A stretch of DNA of 64,000 nucleotides from Buchnera aphidicola (Macrosiphum gaurae) (GCF_005080965.1 NZ_CP034867.1:1-64000), one strand, 5' to 3'; shown: positions 36,280 to 48,620, counted from the stretch's first letter. A program made the numbers and translations. Notes: generated by a model from the sequence alone, not told the origin.

Positions 36280-39200
36280 TTATTTTTCTATAAGAGTAGA
36301 ATTTAATAATTCTGAAAGACTAGCAGAAGCTTCTTCAGCGCTGATTTGAGAACTACTAACTGTTGGACTGTTATGTTTTTTTTGACGACGATTAAAACGT
36401 TCTTTATGATATGCATATCCCGTTCCAGCAGGAATTAAACGACCAACAATTACATTTTCTTTTAATCCTCTTAATTCATCTTTTTTTCCTGCTACTGCAG
36501 ATTCAGTTAATACTCTTGTCGTTTCTTGAAAAGAAGCTGCAGATATAAAAGATTCTGTTGCAAGTGATGCTTTAGTAATTCCCAATAAATCTCTTGAAAA
36601 AGTAGCTGTTATTTTCTTTTTTTTCTCTAATATTCGATTTGAAATTTTTATACGAGAAAATTCAACTTGTTCACCTTCTAAAAAATCAGAATCTCCTGAT
36701 TTAATTATAGTAGCTTTCCGCAGCATTTGTCTTATGATTACTTCAATATGTTTATCATTAATTTTTACACCTTGTAGACGGTATACTTCCTGTACTTCGT
36801 TGACAATATATCTAGTTACAGCTTGAACTCCTCTTAATCGAAGGATGTCATGTGGTGATTCTGGTCCATCAGATACCACATCTCCTCTTTCCACCCTTTC
36901 TCCTTCAAAGACATTTAATTGTCTCCATTTTGGAATCATTTCTTCATAGGAATCGTTACCATTTACTGGTGTAATAACTAATCTTCTTTTTCCCTTAGTT
37001 TCTTTCCCAAAAGATATAATACCACTTATTTCTGCTAAAATTGCTAATTCTTTCGGACGTCTAGCTTCAAATAAATCTGCAACTCTTGGTAGTCCACCAG
37101 TTATATCTTTAGTACCTCCAGATTCTTGTGGTACGCGCGCTAATGTATCACCAGAACTAATTTGGACTCCATCATTAAGTTGCACAATAGCTTTTCCCGG
37201 TAAAAAATATTGTGCAGGCATGTCTGTTCCTGAAATAAGAACATCTTTTCCATTACAGTCAACAATTTTTAATGCTGGTCTTAAATCTTTTCCAATCGAC
37301 ATTCTTTCGGCTGTATCTAATATTACTATAGAAGATAAACCGGTCAATTCATCTGCTTGTCTTGTAATACTTTGACCATCAATCATATCTAGAAAACGAA
37401 CGAAACCATTAACTTCAGTAATAACTGGCATGGTATGTGGATCCCATTTAGCAACAGTTTCGCCGGAGTTGACTTTTTCACCATCTCCTTTAGCCATAAT
37501 AGCTCCATAAGGAACTTTATAGCTTTCCTTCGTTCTTCCAAAATTATCAATAATATTAAGTTCTACATTTCTTGAAGTAATAACTATTTTACCGCTAGAA
37601 TTAGTTACAGATTTCGCATTATTGAGATTTATAATACCGTGATTTTTTATTTGAATACTAGATTCTGCTGCAGCTCTTGACGCTGCACCTCCAATGTGGA
37701 AGGTTCTCATAGTCAGCTGTGTACCTGGTTCTCCTATAGATTGAGCAGCGATTACACCGATGGCCTCTCCTTTATTTACTAAATTTCCTCGAGCTAAATC
37801 TCGACCATAACAATAAGCGCAAACACCAAAATCAGTTTCACAATTTACTACGGATCTTACTTTAACATTGTCTATAGAATTATATTCTAAAAGATCACAT
37901 AATTGTTCATTTAATAATGTGTTTCTTTTAATTAATGTATTTTGAGTATTCGGAATCATAATGTTTTCTGCGGTAATTCTACCTAAAACACGTTCTCGTA
38001 ATGGTTCTTTTACATCACCTCCTTCAATTAACGGAGTCATTAAAATTCCTTCATGTGTTCGACAATCATCTTGTGTTACAACTAAATCTTGTGCTACGTC
38101 TACTAAACGACGAGTTAAATAGCCAGAGTTAGCAGTTTTTAGTGCTGTATCTGCTAATCCTTTACGTGCTCCATGTGTAGAAATAAAGTATTGCAAAACA
38201 TTTAAACCTTCTCGAAAATTAGCTGTAATCGGTGTTTCAATAATAGAACCATCAGGTTTTGCCATTAATCCTCTCATACCAGCTAATTGACGAATTTGTG
38301 CAGCAGAACCACGTGCTCCGGAATCAGCCATCATAAATATACTATTAAAAGATATTTGTTTTTGTTTTTCACCTTTCTTGTTGGTAACAGACTCTGTAGA
38401 TAAGTTTTCCATCATAGCTTTAGCTACTCTCTCATTAGCTGCTGCCCAAATATCAATAACTTTATTATATCTTTCACCTGCTGTGACTAATCCAGATTGA
38501 AATTGTTCTTGTATTTCAGCTACTTCTATTTCTGCTTCATGAATAATATTTGCTTTTTTTTCTGGTATCACCATATCATCAATACCAACTGAGGATCCTG
38601 ATCTTGCTGCATAAGCGAAACCAGTATACATAATTTGATCAGCAAAAAATACAGTAGATTTAAGTCCTAAAATACGATAACAAGTATTAAGCATTTTTGA
38701 AATATCTTTTTTGCCTAAAGTATGGTTAATAATACTAAAGGGTAGTCCTTTAGGAATAATCATCCATAAAATTGCTCGCCCTATAGTAGTAGTGACAATT
38801 TTTTTTGTTGTGCTAAAACTTTGATCTTCATTTTTTTGATATTCTATTATTCGTACCCTTACTATCGAATGTAGTTCTGCAACGCCTAAACGATAAACTT
38901 TTTCCGCTTCATTAGAACCATTTAATAACATCCCTTCACCTTTTCCGTTTATTTTTTCACGAGTCATATAATACAACCCTAAAACAACATCCTGAGAAGG
39001 TACAATAATTGGTTCTCCATTAGCTGGGGATAAAATATTATTAGTTGACATCATTAAAGCCCTAGATTCTAATTGTGATTCTAGAGTCAATGGAACATGT
39101 ACAGCCATTTGATCTCCATCAAAATCGGCGTTATAAGCTGCACACACTAGCGGGTGGAGTTGAATTGCTTTTCCTTCTATAAGAACTGGTTCAAATGCTT

Positions 39201-40503
39201 GTATTCCCAACCTATGTAAAGTAGGTGCTCGATTCAAAAGAACTGGATGTTCACGAATTACTTCATCTAAAATATCCCATACTACTGCTTCTTCTCTTTC
39301 TACCATTTTTTTCGCTGCTTTAATGGTAGTTGCTAAACCACGAACTTCTAATTTTCCATATATAAATGGTTTAAAAAGTTCTAATGCCATTTTTTTAGGT
39401 AAACCACATTGATGTAAGTGAAGATAAGGTCCTACAGTGATTACTGAACGACCAGAATAATCTACACGTTTTCCTAGAAGATTTTGTCGAAATCGGCCTT
39501 GTTTTCCCTTAATCATATCAGCTAATGATTTAAGAGGTCTTTTGTTCGATCCTGTTATAGCCCTTCCTCTTCTACCGTTATCTAGTAATGCATCTACTGC
39601 TTCTTGTAGCATTCTTTTTTCATTACGTACAATTATATCTGGAGCAGCTAGATCTAATAAACGTTTAAGACGATTATTTCTATTAATAACTCGGCGATAT
39701 AAATCGTTTAAATCTGATGTTGCAAATCTTCCTCCATCTAATGGTACTAATGGTCTAAGATCAGGTGGTAACACTGGTAATACATTTAGAATCATCCATT
39801 CAGGTTTATTATGAGAATGAATAAAAGATTCTAATAATTTGATTCTTTTAGTTAGTTTTTTTCTTTTAGTTTCAGAATTAGTTTCATTTAATTCTATACG
39901 CAATTTATTACATTCTTGAACTAAATTAATATCTTTTAATAGAAATTGAATTGCTTCTGCTCCCATTGTAGCATAGAATTCATCTCCAAATTCTTCTAGC
40001 GAATCTAGATATTGTTCTTCAGTTAAAATTTGACGTTTTTCGAGATTAGTCATACCTGTTTCGATAACAACATAAGATTCAAAATATAGTACTCTTTCAA
40101 TATCTCTCAAAGGCATATCTAACAATAAACCTATTCGTGATGGCAAAGATTTTAAAAACCAAATATGAGCTGTGGGTGAAGAAAGTTCTATATGACCCAT
40201 TCTTTCACGTCTAACTTTGCTTTGTGTGACTTCAACTCCACATTTTTCACAAATTACACCTCGATGTTTTAATCTCTTATATTTACCACATAAACATTCA
40301 TAATCTTTTACTGGACCAAAAATACGTGCACAAAACAATCCATCTCGTTCTGGTTTAAATGTACGATAATTAATAGTTTCAGGTTTTTTAACTTCCCCAA
40401 ATGACCAAGATCTAATCATATCAGGTGAAGCTAATGAGATTTTAATAGCATCAAAATCTTCATTTTTAGTTTGAGATTTTAGAAATTTTAGTAAATCTTT
40501 CAC
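36280..40503 (-). CDS. rpoC: RNA polymerase subunit beta'
   Basis: Beta' is the largest subunit of RNA polymerase and carries the active-site magnesium. The protein has 1407 residues, the E. coli length. The N-terminal zinc cluster [20 protein letters not shown] is near 70-90, the catalytic NADFDGDQM near 458-466, and the second zinc site [15 protein letters not shown] lies downstream. The start is GTG at 40503, giving [11 protein letters not shown], the same start codon as E. coli rpoC. It follows rpoB after 74 bases. Confidence 0.98.
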   Translation of the reverse strand: MKDLLKFLKSQTKNEDFDAIKISLASPDMIRSWSFGEVKKPETINYRTFKPERDGLFCARIFGPVKDYECLCGKYKRLKHRGVICEKCGVEVTQSKVRRERMGHIELSSPTAHIWFLKSLPSRIGLLLDMPLRDIERVLYFESYVVIETGMTNLEKRQILTEEQYLDSLEEFGDEFYATMGAEAIQFLLKDINLVQECNKLRIELNETNSETKRKKLTKRIKLLESFIHSHNKPEWMILNVLPVLPPDLRPLVPLDGGRFATSDLNDLYRRVINRNNRLKRLLDLAAPDIIVRNEKRMLQEAVDALLDNGRRGRAITGSNKRPLKSLADMIKGKQGRFRQNLLGKRVDYSGRSVITVGPYLHLHQCGLPKKMALELFKPFIYGKLEVRGLATTIKAAKKMVEREEAVVWDILDEVIREHPVLLNRAPTLHRLGIQAFEPVLIEGKAIQLHPLVCAAYNADFDGDQMAVHVPLTLESQLESRALMMSTNNILSPANGEPIIVPSQDVVLGLYYMTREKINGKGEGMLLNGSNEAEKVYRLGVAELHSIVRVRIIEYQKNEDQSFSTTKKIVTTTIGRAILWMIIPKGLPFSIINHTLGKKDISKMLNTCYRILGLKSTVFFADQIMYTGFAYAARSGSSVGIDDMVIPEKKANIIHEAEIEVAEIQEQFQSGLVTAGERYNKVIDIWAAANERVAKAMMENLSTESVTNKKGEKQKQISFNSIFMMADSGARGSAAQIRQLAGMRGLMAKPDGSIIETPITANFREGLNVLQYFISTHGARKGLADTALKTANSGYLTRRLVDVAQDLVVTQDDCRTHEGILMTPLIEGGDVKEPLRERVLGRITAENIMIPNTQNTLIKRNTLLNEQLCDLLEYNSIDNVKVRSVVNCETDFGVCAYCYGRDLARGNLVNKGEAIGVIAAQSIGEPGTQLTMRTFHIGGAASRAAAESSIQIKNHGIINLNNAKSVTNSSGKIVITSRNVELNIIDNFGRTKESYKVPYGAIMAKGDGEKVNSGETVAKWDPHTMPVITEVNGFVRFLDMIDGQSITRQADELTGLSSIVILDTAERMSIGKDLRPALKIVDCNGKDVLISGTDMPAQYFLPGKAIVQLNDGVQISSGDTLARVPQESGGTKDITGGLPRVADLFEARRPKELAILAEISGIISFGKETKGKRRLVITPVNGNDSYEEMIPKWRQLNVFEGERVERGDVVSDGPESPHDILRLRGVQAVTRYIVNEVQEVYRLQGVKINDKHIEVIIRQMLRKATIIKSGDSDFLEGEQVEFSRIKISNRILEKKKKITATFSRDLLGITKASLATESFISAASFQETTRVLTESAVAGKKDELRGLKENVIVGRLIPAGTGYAYHKERFNRRQKKHNSPTVSSSQISAEEASASLSELLNSTLIEK

Positions 40504-40577
40504 GCATTAGCTCTCGTTGGAGTTAAACTTTTAAGGTAATAAATATATAAATATTTTTTATTATATTTCTGATATTG

Positions 40578-43500
40578 TTATTCGCTTTCTAGTTCAATGT
40601 TAATTCCTAATGATCGAATTTCTTTTAAAAGTACATTAAAAGACTCCGGCATTCCAGGTTCCATTTGATGATTTCCGTCTACAATATTTTTGTACATTTT
40701 AGTTCTTCCATTTACGTCATCGGATTTAACAGTTAACATTTCTTGCAATGTATAGGAAGCTCCGTACGCTTCTAATGCCCAAACTTCCATTTCACCAAAA
40801 CGTTGTCCACCAAACTGAGCTTTTCCACCTAGTGGTTGTTGAGTTACTAAACTATAAGATCCAGTAGAACGAGCATGCATTTTATCATCTACTAAATGAT
40901 TTAATTTTAACATGTACATATAACCAACAGTAACAGGTCTTTCAAATTCTTCTCCTGTTCTTCCATCGAAAAGTGTGATTTGTCCAGAAGTAGGTAAACC
41001 TGCAAATTTTAACATTTTTTTTATTTCATTTTCCTGTGCACCATCAAATACTGGTGTAGAAATAGGCATACCATTTTTTAAATTTTCAGCTAAATGTAAT
41101 ATTTCTTCATTTGAAAATGTATCTAAATTTACTTTTTGACGCAAGTTATCTCCTAAGTTAAAAGCTTTTTGGATAAATGTACGTAAATTAGATATTTTTT
41201 CTTGTGTTTTAAGCATATGATTGATTTTATCACCAATACCTTTTGCTGCCATGCCTAAATGAGTTTCTAATATTTGTCCAATATTCATACGAGATGGGAC
41301 GCCTAATGGATTTAAAACAATATCGACTGGTATACCATTTTTATCATAAGGCATATCTTCAATAGGATTAATTTTAGAAATTACTCCTTTATTGCCATGT
41401 CTTCCTGCCATTTTATCGCCAGGTTGAATTTGACGTTTAACTGCTAAATATACCTTAACTATTTTTAAAACACCTGGAGCAAGATCGTCACCTTGTGTGA
41501 TTTTTCGACGTTTTATTTCAATTTTTTTATTGAATTCTTCTTTTAATTCACTGTGTTGTTTTGCAAGTTTGTCTACTTCTTTTTTTTTGTCTTTTTGTTT
41601 AATTTCTATAGAAAACCATTTTTCAAAAGGTAGTGCATGAAGTTGTTCTGTTTCAATATTTAAAGATTTAAAAGTTTTTTTAATATGAGTGAATAAACTT
41701 AATTCAAATATTTTAAACTCTTCAGTTAAGTCTTTTTTAATTTTTTTAATTTGCATGTCTTCAATTTCTAAAGCTCGTTTATCTTTTTTTACACCATCTC
41801 TTGTGAATATTTGCACGTCTATTACGGTCCCTGATACTCCATTAGGAACTCGTAATGAAGAATCTTTTACATCTGATGCTTTTTCTCCAAAAATAGCACG
41901 TAATAATTTTTCTTCTGGTGTTAATTGAGTTTCTCCTTTCGGAGTTACTTTGCCGACTAGTATGTCTCCTCCAGTTACTTCTGCACCAATATAAACAATG
42001 CCTGATTCATCTAACTTGCATAACGCAGCTTCACCTACATTAGGTATATCTGAACTAATTTCTTCCGCTCCTAATTTAGTATCTCGTGATATACATGATA
42101 ATTCTTGAATATGAATTGTAGTAAAACAGTCTTCTTGAACAACTCTTTCTGATACTAGAATTGAATCTTCAAAATTGTATCCATTCCAAGGCATAAATGC
42201 TACACGCATATTTTGTCCTAATGCAAGTTCTCCTAAATCAGTAGACGGTCCATCTGCTAGAACATCACCTTTCTTAATTTTTTCACCTAAATTGACACAG
42301 GGTTTTTGATTTATGCAAGTGTTTTGATTTGATCGAGTATATTTAGTTAAATTGTAGATATCTATTCCGGCTTCTCCTGAGCGCATTTCTTTTTCATTGA
42401 TTTTGATTACGATACGTGAAGCATCTACATATTGAACAAAACCACTTCTTTTAGCTACTGCCGTAACACCAGAATCTACTGCTACTGCTCGTTCCATTCC
42501 TGTTCCAATTAAAGGTTTATCTGCTTTAAGAGTAGGTACTGCCTGACGTTGCATATTAGCACCCATTAATGCTCTATTTGCATCGTCATGTTCAAGAAAA
42601 GGAATTAAAGATGCACCAACAGATACAATCTGCTGAGTAGAAACATCCATATAATTTACTTGATCACGATTAAATAAACTAGATTCACCTTTATGTCGAC
42701 AAGTTACTAAATCGTCAGTAAAGAAACCAGTTTTGTCAATGTTAGTATTGGCTTGTGCAATAATATAATTACCTTCTTCTATAGCAGATAGATAGTGAAT
42801 TTCTTCAGTTACTAAACCGTTTCTAACTTTTCGATAAGGTGTTTCTAAAAATCCATATGAATTTGTTTGAGCATACACGGATAAAGAATTAATCAATCCA
42901 ATATTCGGACCTTCTGGTGTTTCTATGGGACACACGCGTCCATAATGAGTAGGATGAACATCTCGCACTTCAAAGCCTGCTCTTTCTCTAGTTAAACCAC
43001 CTAAACCTAATGCTGAAATCCGTCTTTTATGTGTGATTTCTGATAAAGGATTGTTTTGATCCATAAATTGTGATAATTGACTAGAACCAAAAAATTCTTT
43101 AACAGCAGCTGATATTGGTTTGGCATTAATCATATCTTGTGGCATAAGAGTGTCTAAATCACCGATAGACAATCTTTCTTTAACTGCTCTTTCTACTCTC
43201 ACTAAACCAATTCTAAATTGATTCTCTGCCATTTCACCAACAGATCTAACACGTCTATTACCTAAATGATCAATATCATCTACTTCTCCTTTTCCATTAC
43301 GAATATCAATAATTTTTTTTATCACATCTATAATATCTTCTTTATTTAAAGTTCCTGAACCTTCAATTTCTTTACGCAAAAGAGATCTGTTAAATTTCAT
43401 TCTACCAACAGAAGAGAGATCATACCTATCTTCAGAAAAAAATAAATTTTCAAACAAGTTTTCTGTTGCTTCTTTAGTAGGTGGTTCTCCAGGTCTCATA

Positions 43501-44606
43501 ACTCGATAAATTTCTATTAAAGCACTTATACGATCGTGAGCTGAATCTATTCGTAGTGTTTCAGATATATATGGACCATGATCTAAATCATTAGTAAATA
43601 ATGTTTCAATAGAATGAAAACCTGATTTTTTTAATTTTTCTAATATTTCTAAAGATAGTTCTGTGTTAGATAAAATAATTATTTCGCCTGTTTTTGGATC
43701 TACATAGTTTTTAGATACAATTCTTCCTAAAATATATTCAACAGGAACTACAATAGATTTAATTTTATTTCTTTTGAGTTCTTGAATATGTCTAGCAGTA
43801 ATACGACGTCCTTTTTCGATATATATTCTTCCATTTTTTTTAATTTCAAATGATGCAGTTTCACCACGAAGTCTTTCAGGTACTAAGTTTAATTTAATTT
43901 CATTATTTTCTATGTTGAAAATATTTTTTTCAAAGAAGATATTTAATATTTCTTCTGTATTATAATTAAGAGCACGTAAAAGAATACTTACTGGTAATTT
44001 TCTACGTCTATCAATTCTAACAAATAAATTATCTTTGGGATCAAATTCAAAATCTAACCAAGATCCTCGATAAGGAATAATTCGGGCATTATAGAGGACT
44101 TTTCCTGAAGAATGTGTTTTACCTTTGTCACTATCAAAAAACACTCCAGGACTACGATGTAATTGAGAGACAACTACTCTTTCCGTCCCATTAATTATAA
44201 ATGTTCCATTATTTGTCATTAAAGGGATTTCACCCATATAAACTTCTTGTTCTTTAATATCTTTAACAGTAGCTTCTAGTATGTCACGTTCATAGATAAC
44301 TAAGCGTAATCTTACTCTCAATGGTGCTGAATAAGTGGAACCTCTTATTTGACATTCTTTCACATCAAATATTGTTTCTCCTAAACGATAACTAACATAT
44401 TGAAGTTCAGAATTTCCATTATAACCACGGATAGGAAATATAGAACGAAATGCTGCTTCTAATCCGTATTGACCTTCTAAATCTGGTTGAATAAATTTTT
44501 TAAAAGAATCTAATTGAATCGAAAGTAGATACGGTATATCTAAAACTTTAGGACGTTTTCCAAAATCTTTACGAATGCGTTTTTTTTCGGTATAAGAGTA
44601 AACCAT
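40578..44606 (-). CDS. rpoB: RNA polymerase subunit beta
   Basis: Beta forms, with beta', the RNA polymerase cleft. The protein has 1342 residues as in E. coli. The rifampicin-pocket region is recognisable as [23 protein letters not shown] (about residues 507-529; the key residues Gln, Asp, His and Arg are the sensitive type). The C-terminal [23 protein letters not shown] block that meets beta' is intact. The ATG at 44606 follows AGGAA-like bases. It is separated from rplL by a 222-base gap carrying an attenuator. Confidence 0.98.
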   Translation of the reverse strand: MVYSYTEKKRIRKDFGKRPKVLDIPYLLSIQLDSFKKFIQPDLEGQYGLEAAFRSIFPIRGYNGNSELQYVSYRLGETIFDVKECQIRGSTYSAPLRVRLRLVIYERDILEATVKDIKEQEVYMGEIPLMTNNGTFIINGTERVVVSQLHRSPGVFFDSDKGKTHSSGKVLYNARIIPYRGSWLDFEFDPKDNLFVRIDRRRKLPVSILLRALNYNTEEILNIFFEKNIFNIENNEIKLNLVPERLRGETASFEIKKNGRIYIEKGRRITARHIQELKRNKIKSIVVPVEYILGRIVSKNYVDPKTGEIIILSNTELSLEILEKLKKSGFHSIETLFTNDLDHGPYISETLRIDSAHDRISALIEIYRVMRPGEPPTKEATENLFENLFFSEDRYDLSSVGRMKFNRSLLRKEIEGSGTLNKEDIIDVIKKIIDIRNGKGEVDDIDHLGNRRVRSVGEMAENQFRIGLVRVERAVKERLSIGDLDTLMPQDMINAKPISAAVKEFFGSSQLSQFMDQNNPLSEITHKRRISALGLGGLTRERAGFEVRDVHPTHYGRVCPIETPEGPNIGLINSLSVYAQTNSYGFLETPYRKVRNGLVTEEIHYLSAIEEGNYIIAQANTNIDKTGFFTDDLVTCRHKGESSLFNRDQVNYMDVSTQQIVSVGASLIPFLEHDDANRALMGANMQRQAVPTLKADKPLIGTGMERAVAVDSGVTAVAKRSGFVQYVDASRIVIKINEKEMRSGEAGIDIYNLTKYTRSNQNTCINQKPCVNLGEKIKKGDVLADGPSTDLGELALGQNMRVAFMPWNGYNFEDSILVSERVVQEDCFTTIHIQELSCISRDTKLGAEEISSDIPNVGEAALCKLDESGIVYIGAEVTGGDILVGKVTPKGETQLTPEEKLLRAIFGEKASDVKDSSLRVPNGVSGTVIDVQIFTRDGVKKDKRALEIEDMQIKKIKKDLTEEFKIFELSLFTHIKKTFKSLNIETEQLHALPFEKWFSIEIKQKDKKKEVDKLAKQHSELKEEFNKKIEIKRRKITQGDDLAPGVLKIVKVYLAVKRQIQPGDKMAGRHGNKGVISKINPIEDMPYDKNGIPVDIVLNPLGVPSRMNIGQILETHLGMAAKGIGDKINHMLKTQEKISNLRTFIQKAFNLGDNLRQKVNLDTFSNEEILHLAENLKNGMPISTPVFDGAQENEIKKMLKFAGLPTSGQITLFDGRTGEEFERPVTVGYMYMLKLNHLVDDKMHARSTGSYSLVTQQPLGGKAQFGGQRFGEMEVWALEAYGASYTLQEMLTVKSDDVNGRTKMYKNIVDGNHQMEPGMPESFNVLLKEIRSLGINIELESE

Positions 44607-44760
44607 GGGGTTCCTAAGCTCGTTGACAGATAAGTTAAAAATTAATTTATCTTTTTATCTGAAGGGGAGACAGTTGTAATTTTGTTTTAAGAATTTGAAT
44701 TATGTTTTATAATTTTTTTATTAAATATTTTTAGAAGATTATTTGAATTATGTTTTGATC

Positions 44761-44790
44761 AAAAAGGCTGGTGAATCAAAATCACCAGCC
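44761..44790 (-). terminator. rplL-rpoB attenuator
   Basis: On the minus strand, GGCTGGTGA (44790-44782) pairs perfectly with TCACCAGCC (44774-44766) around a 7-base loop, followed by TTTTT. It lies 39 bases after the rplL stop. From memory, E. coli has a nearly identical stem here, the partial terminator that lets most transcripts stop after L7/L12 while a minority continue into rpoBC. Its survival suggests that the ratio of ribosomal protein to polymerase is still set at this site. Confidence 0.85.
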
Positions 44791-44828
44791 ATGCTTTGAA
44801 ATTAATTAAATTATAAAATTTAATATTT

Positions 44829-45197
44829 TTATTTAATTTCGATTTCGGCACCCACATCTTCCAATGTTTTTTTAAGTGATTCTGCATCTGCTTTACTAAG
44901 ATTTTCTTTTAAAACTGTTGGAGCAGATTCAACTAAGTCTTTAGCTTCTTTTAATCCCAATCCAGTTGCACTTCGTACAGTTTTAATTACTGATACTTTG
45001 TTTGGTCCAATAACTTTTAAAAAAATATCAAATTCTGTTTTTTCTTCATGTGAATCTTTTTCATTTTGGTTGTTAGTATTAGTAGACATACTAGCAGATA
45101 CTCCAAATTTTTCTTCCATTGCTGAAATAAGATCTACGACATTCATAACAGACATTTCTGATACAGCTTCTAAAATTTGTTCTTTAGTAATAGACAT
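44829..45197 (-). CDS. rplL: 50S ribosomal protein L7/L12
   Basis: L7/L12 forms the multicopy ribosome stalk that recruits translation factors. From ATG 45197 the protein has 122 residues (121 in E. coli), beginning [15 protein letters not shown]; an upstream in-frame start at 45218 would add 7 unconserved residues. AGGA lies upstream. The C-terminal factor-binding domain ([24 protein letters not shown]) is conserved. The hinge at about 38-58, alanine-rich in E. coli, is here Ser/Thr/Asn/Gln-rich. Confidence 0.97.
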   Translation of the reverse strand: MSITKEQILEAVSEMSVMNVVDLISAMEEKFGVSASMSTNTNNQNEKDSHEEKTEFDIFLKVIGPNKVSVIKTVRSATGLGLKEAKDLVESAPTVLKENLSKADAESLKKTLEDVGAEIEIK

Positions 45198-45263
45198 AAC
45201 AATAATTCCTAATAACAATTAGAATTATTTTAGATGTTATTAATACATCAAAAATAATAACCT

Positions 45264-45761
45264 TTAAGAGGTTTCTTTTTTTTGTTTTATAGCAGATAGT
45301 GTATAAACAAGTTTTCCGGCAACTGATATCTTCAATACTAATAAAAGTTTAATAATTGCTTCTTTATAAGTAGGCATATCTGCAAGTTGATTTATTTCTA
45401 AAGTCGAGAGTAATTTACCTTCAAAAGCTGCTCCTGTAATTTTAAAATGGGTGTTTTTTTTTGAAAACTCTTTAAATAATCTAGCACCACTACCTGGATG
45501 TATCATAGAATAAGCGATAAAAGTAGAACCTTTTAATTTTTTTTTTAAACATTCAAAAACAGTATTTTTAATAGCTAAAGAGAGTAGAGTATTTTGAACA
45601 ATACTCATTTTTACTCCTATTTCACGTCCAGATTTTCTTAATTCATTTATTTTATTTACGCAAACACCTTGAGAATCTGCAGTAACAGCTGATAATGCTG
45701 TATTAGAAATTTTATTGATTTTGGAAACAATTAATTTCTTATTATAAAGATTTAATGCCAT
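45264..45761 (-). CDS. rplJ: 50S ribosomal protein L10
   Basis: L10 anchors the L7/L12 dimers to 23S rRNA at the stalk base. The protein has 165 residues, as in E. coli. It starts MALNLYNKKLIVSKI, and the N-terminal RNA-binding domain is followed by the C-terminal helix that holds L12. AGGAG lies 9 bases before the ATG. In E. coli L10 represses its own mRNA by binding the leader; the 263-base leader here (45762-46024) could allow this, but I could not confirm the binding fold. Confidence 0.95.
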   Translation of the reverse strand: MALNLYNKKLIVSKINKISNTALSAVTADSQGVCVNKINELRKSGREIGVKMSIVQNTLLSLAIKNTVFECLKKKLKGSTFIAYSMIHPGSGARLFKEFSKKNTHFKITGAAFEGKLLSTLEINQLADMPTYKEAIIKLLLVLKISVAGKLVYTLSAIKQKKETS

Positions 45762-45980
45762 TTATTGCATTCTCCTTATTGATCTAGAGAGAAATAATTT
45801 AAATTAATTTTAAATAAAAATACTAACTATAATAAAAGATTTTTGTAAAATATATTTTTATTTTTTTCACTCTATGACTATAAAAAATTATTAAATAATA
45901 AATTTTGGCATTAGAATCAGATTATTTTTTAGGTGTTTTTAACTAAAAAGATTTAGCTGATAATTCAAAAAAGGGATATC

Positions 45981-46009
45981 ATTATAAATAATTTTTATTA
46001 TAGCGTAAA
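45981..46009 (-). promoter_or_regulatory. Possible promoter for rplJ-rplL-rpoBC
   Basis: On the minus strand TTTACG (46009-46004) and TATAAT (45986-45981) are exactly 17 bases apart, in the gap between rplA and rplJ where E. coli has its L10 promoter. A second TATAAT (46002-45997) lies inside the spacer. The -35 match is imperfect. The rest of the gap is an AT-rich leader of about 220 bases. Confidence 0.45.
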
Positions 46010-46024
46010 GTGAAAATCATTTTG

Positions 46025-46720
46025 TTAAGGAGACAAAGTAGATTGATCAAGAATTAATCCTACACCCATCGTTGTTGACAAAACTATTTTTTTTATATAT
46101 ATGCCCTTTGAATGTGGTGGTTTTGATTTTTTTATAGCTTCTAAAAATACATTAACATTTTCTTTTATTTGGTTTTTATTAAAATTAATTCGACCAATTG
46201 TAGCATGAATAATTCCATTTTTATCATTTCGATAGCGTACTTGTCCTGTTTTTGCATTTTTAATTGCTTTAGCGATATTCGTAGTTACTGTTCCTAATTT
46301 AGGATTAGGCATTAAATTGCGAGGACCAAGTATTTGTCCTAACTGTGTTACGACTTTCATCGCGTCAGGTGAAGCAATAACAATATCAAAATTAACACCT
46401 TCTTTTTTTATTTTTTCAGCTAAATCTTCCATTCCTATTAATTCTGCACCTGCATTTTTAGCTATTTCAACATTATTTCCTTGTGTAAATACAGCTACGC
46501 GAATAAAACGTCCAATGCCATTTGGCAGTACTACTGAACCTCGAATATTTTGATCTGATTTTTTAGAATCTATTCCTAAATTAATAGCGATGTCAACACT
46601 TTCATTAAATTTTACTTTAGATGATTCTTTCAAGAAATTTATCAGATCATCAATGTGGTATAATTTTTCAAAATTAATATTTTTTTTGATGTTTTCTATA
46701 CGTTTGGCTGTTTTGTTCAT
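46025..46720 (-). CDS. rplA: 50S ribosomal protein L1
   Basis: L1 binds 23S rRNA at the mobile stalk near the ribosomal exit site, and in E. coli also represses the L11 operon mRNA. The protein has 231 residues against 234. Conserved parts include the [15 protein letters not shown] loop and the [15 protein letters not shown] segment. The ATG at 46720 is two bases after the rplK stop, so the pair is translationally coupled. Confidence 0.96.
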   Translation of the reverse strand: MNKTAKRIENIKKNINFEKLYHIDDLINFLKESSKVKFNESVDIAINLGIDSKKSDQNIRGSVVLPNGIGRFIRVAVFTQGNNVEIAKNAGAELIGMEDLAEKIKKEGVNFDIVIASPDAMKVVTQLGQILGPRNLMPNPKLGTVTTNIAKAIKNAKTGQVRYRNDKNGIIHATIGRINFNKNQIKENVNVFLEAIKKSKPPHSKGIYIKKIVLSTTMGVGLILDQSTLSP

Positions 46721-46722
46721 TA

Positions 46723-47151
46723 TTATTCCTCAATAATTAGACCCATAGATTTAGCAGTACCTTCAATAGATCTCATCATATTTTCAATATTAGAACCAGT
46801 CATGTCATTATTTTTGATAGTTGCTATTTCCTTGATCTGTGAACGCTTAATTTTTCCTATTTTTTCTAATTTAGTTTTACTAGAACCTTTTTTGATTCCA
46901 GACAATTTTTTTAACAGAATAGAAGCAGGAGGTGTTTTTGTAATAAATGTGAATGAACGATCAGAATAAACTGTAATAATTACTGGTATTGGCAATCCTT
47001 TTTCTATATTTTCTGTTTTTTTGTTAAATAATTTACAAAATTCCATAATATTAACACCTTTTTGACCTAAAGCAGGTCCGATTGGTGGACTAGGATTAGC
47101 TGTACCAGCTGAAACTTGTAATTTAATATATGATTGTATTTTTTTAGCCAT
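46723..47151 (-). CDS. rplK: 50S ribosomal protein L11
   Basis: L11 sits at the GTPase-associated centre of the 50S subunit. From ATG 47151 the protein has 142 residues, equal to E. coli, beginning [20 protein letters not shown]. An upstream in-frame start at 47163 would add four residues and is less likely. The proline-rich N-terminal factor-binding domain ([16 protein letters not shown]) and the C-terminal rRNA-binding domain ([14 protein letters not shown]) are complete. The start is 36 bases after nusG. Confidence 0.97.
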   Translation of the reverse strand: MAKKIQSYIKLQVSAGTANPSPPIGPALGQKGVNIMEFCKLFNKKTENIEKGLPIPVIITVYSDRSFTFITKTPPASILLKKLSGIKKGSSKTKLEKIGKIKRSQIKEIATIKNNDMTGSNIENMMRSIEGTAKSMGLIIEE

Positions 47152-47187
47152 TTTTTTTCTCATTTTATATTAATATTTATCAGTTTA

Positions 47188-47733
47188 TTAATTTTTTTCA
47201 ACTTGCCTAAAATCTAGTTCTACCGGAGTAGATCTTCCGAAAATGGAAACGGAGACTTTTAATCTGCTTTTTTCATAGTCTACTTCTTCTACAACACCAT
47301 TAAAATCTGAAAAAGGACCATCATTAACACGAATCATTTCTCCTGGTTCAAATAAGGTTTTAGGTCTTGGCTTGTCACCAATCTTACGCAGTCTATTAAC
47401 AATAATTTCTACTTCTTTATCACTAATAGGAGAAGGTTTATCTGATTTTCCACCTATAAATCCTAAAACTCTTGGAATATTTCTAATTAAATGCCAAGTT
47501 GAATCTGTCATTGTCATTTGGATTAAAACATATCCAGGAAAAAATTTGTATTCACTTTTCCTACGTTGTCCACCTCGAATTTCAATAACTTCTTGAGAAG
47601 GTACCATAACCTCTCCGAATAAATCTCCCATTTCATTTAATTTTACATATTCTCGTATTGATTGTGCTACTCGACTTTCGAATCCAGAAAAAGCTTGCAA
47701 TACATACCATTTTTTTTTTTGACTTTGATGCAT
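47188..47733 (-). CDS. nusG: Transcription elongation/antitermination factor NusG
   Basis: NusG binds the polymerase clamp to promote elongation and links it to Rho or the ribosome. The protein has 181 residues, as in E. coli. The NGN domain ([18 protein letters not shown], then [13 protein letters not shown] and [10 protein letters not shown]) is followed by the C-terminal KOW domain ([19 protein letters not shown]). The coding strand has a run of eleven A near the fifth to eighth codons, in frame. It starts 2 bases after the secE stop. Confidence 0.97.
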   Translation of the reverse strand: MHQSQKKKWYVLQAFSGFESRVAQSIREYVKLNEMGDLFGEVMVPSQEVIEIRGGQRRKSEYKFFPGYVLIQMTMTDSTWHLIRNIPRVLGFIGGKSDKPSPISDKEVEIIVNRLRKIGDKPRPKTLFEPGEMIRVNDGPFSDFNGVVEEVDYEKSRLKVSVSIFGRSTPVELDFRQVEKN

Positions 47734-47735
47734 TT

Positions 47736-48119
47736 TTAGAACCTTAAACTAATAATAAATGCTATTAAATGAAATATTATACTATCTACACCCCACAAAA
47801 GAAGAGACATAATAATTGTTACAGAAATAACAATTAATGTAGTATATAAAGTTTCGTTATATTTAGGCCATATTATTTTTTGCATCTCTTTTTTTGACAT
47901 AATTATATATGAAAATATGTTTTTACCTATTTTTGTATACATTAAAGTTACTATTGCAGACAAAATTAAAAAAGATATAATCAATATGCGAATAAATAAT
48001 TTTTTCTTATAAAAATAGCAATTAATAAAAAAAGATAAAATTAAAAATATAGATATAAATAACCATTTTATTTTTTCTAAAATTTTAAATTTGTGGCGCT
48101 TGTAATTATTTTTATTCAT
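47736..48119 (-). CDS. secE: Protein translocase subunit SecE
   Basis: SecE is the essential clamp subunit of the SecYEG channel. The protein has 127 residues with three hydrophobic membrane segments (about 15-32, 38-60, 95-122), the enterobacterial three-span form. The conserved amphipathic stretch [19 protein letters not shown] precedes the last helix and contacts SecY. AGGAG lies before the ATG. It is the first protein gene of the block, since tufB is missing upstream. Confidence 0.94.
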   Translation of the reverse strand: MNKNNYKRHKFKILEKIKWLFISIFLILSFFINCYFYKKKLFIRILIISFLILSAIVTLMYTKIGKNIFSYIIMSKKEMQKIIWPKYNETLYTTLIVISVTIIMSLLLWGVDSIIFHLIAFIISLRF

Positions 48120-48434
48120 AATTTCTCCTAAAATTATAAAATAATATAGAAAAAATATGTTAATAAATTAAATGTCTTTTTCTTTTTTGGATTTATAAAA
48201 ATTATATTGTTCAGATAAAAAATTTTTCGTTATTTTTTAAAATTAAAAACTCTTAAAATAAACTATTTATTTTTAAAATAGATCAATTCGTTATGAAGTA
48301 AGTATAGAAATTTCAAAATATAGAATATTTTAAAATAAAGTATTAGGTGAGATTTATGAAAATGATTTGAAAATATTTTTTTAAAAAATTATTTTGATCA
48401 TACATGTAATTGAATTAATTAAAATGTTTAGTTA
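48120..48434. other. Spacer between thrT tRNA and secE, site of the lost tufB gene
   Basis: This 315-base AT-rich region has no open frame. In E. coli tufB (EF-Tu) occupies this place between the thrU-tyrU-glyT-thrT tRNAs and secE. No trace of tufB can be read by eye. The secE ribosome site (AGGAGAAATT) is at its left edge. No strong promoter pair was identified for secE, which may be read from the tRNA promoter. Confidence 0.5.
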
Positions 48435-48507
48435 TGCTGATACCCAGAATTGAACTGGGGACCTCACCCTTACCAAGGGTGTGCTCTACCTACTGAGCCA
48501 TATCAGC
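48435..48507 (-). tRNA. thrT: tRNA-Thr (GGT)
   Basis: Read on the minus strand it gives a 73-base cloverleaf with acceptor GCTGATA/TATCAGC, anticodon GGT in the loop TTGGTAA, and T loop AGTTCAATTCT. It closely matches E. coli thrT. CCA is not encoded after the discriminator A. It is the last tRNA of the four-gene cluster before secE. Confidence 0.97.
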
Positions 48508-48522
48508 AATATTAATTTTTTT

Positions 48523-48594
48523 AGCGGACAGCGGGAATCGAACCCGCGTCATCAGCTTGGAAGGCTAAGGTAATAACCATTATACGATGTCCGC
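48523..48594 (-). tRNA. glyT: tRNA-Gly (TCC)
   Basis: This 72-base cloverleaf on the minus strand has acceptor GCGGACA/TGTCCGC, anticodon TCC in the loop CTTCCAA, T loop GGTTCGATTCC and discriminator T. It matches E. coli glyT except for a few stem changes. CCA is not encoded. It is 15 bases upstream of the thrT tRNA in transcription order. Confidence 0.97.
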
Positions 48595-48620
48595 ATTTTA
48601 TAGGATTTATATTTTCATGT

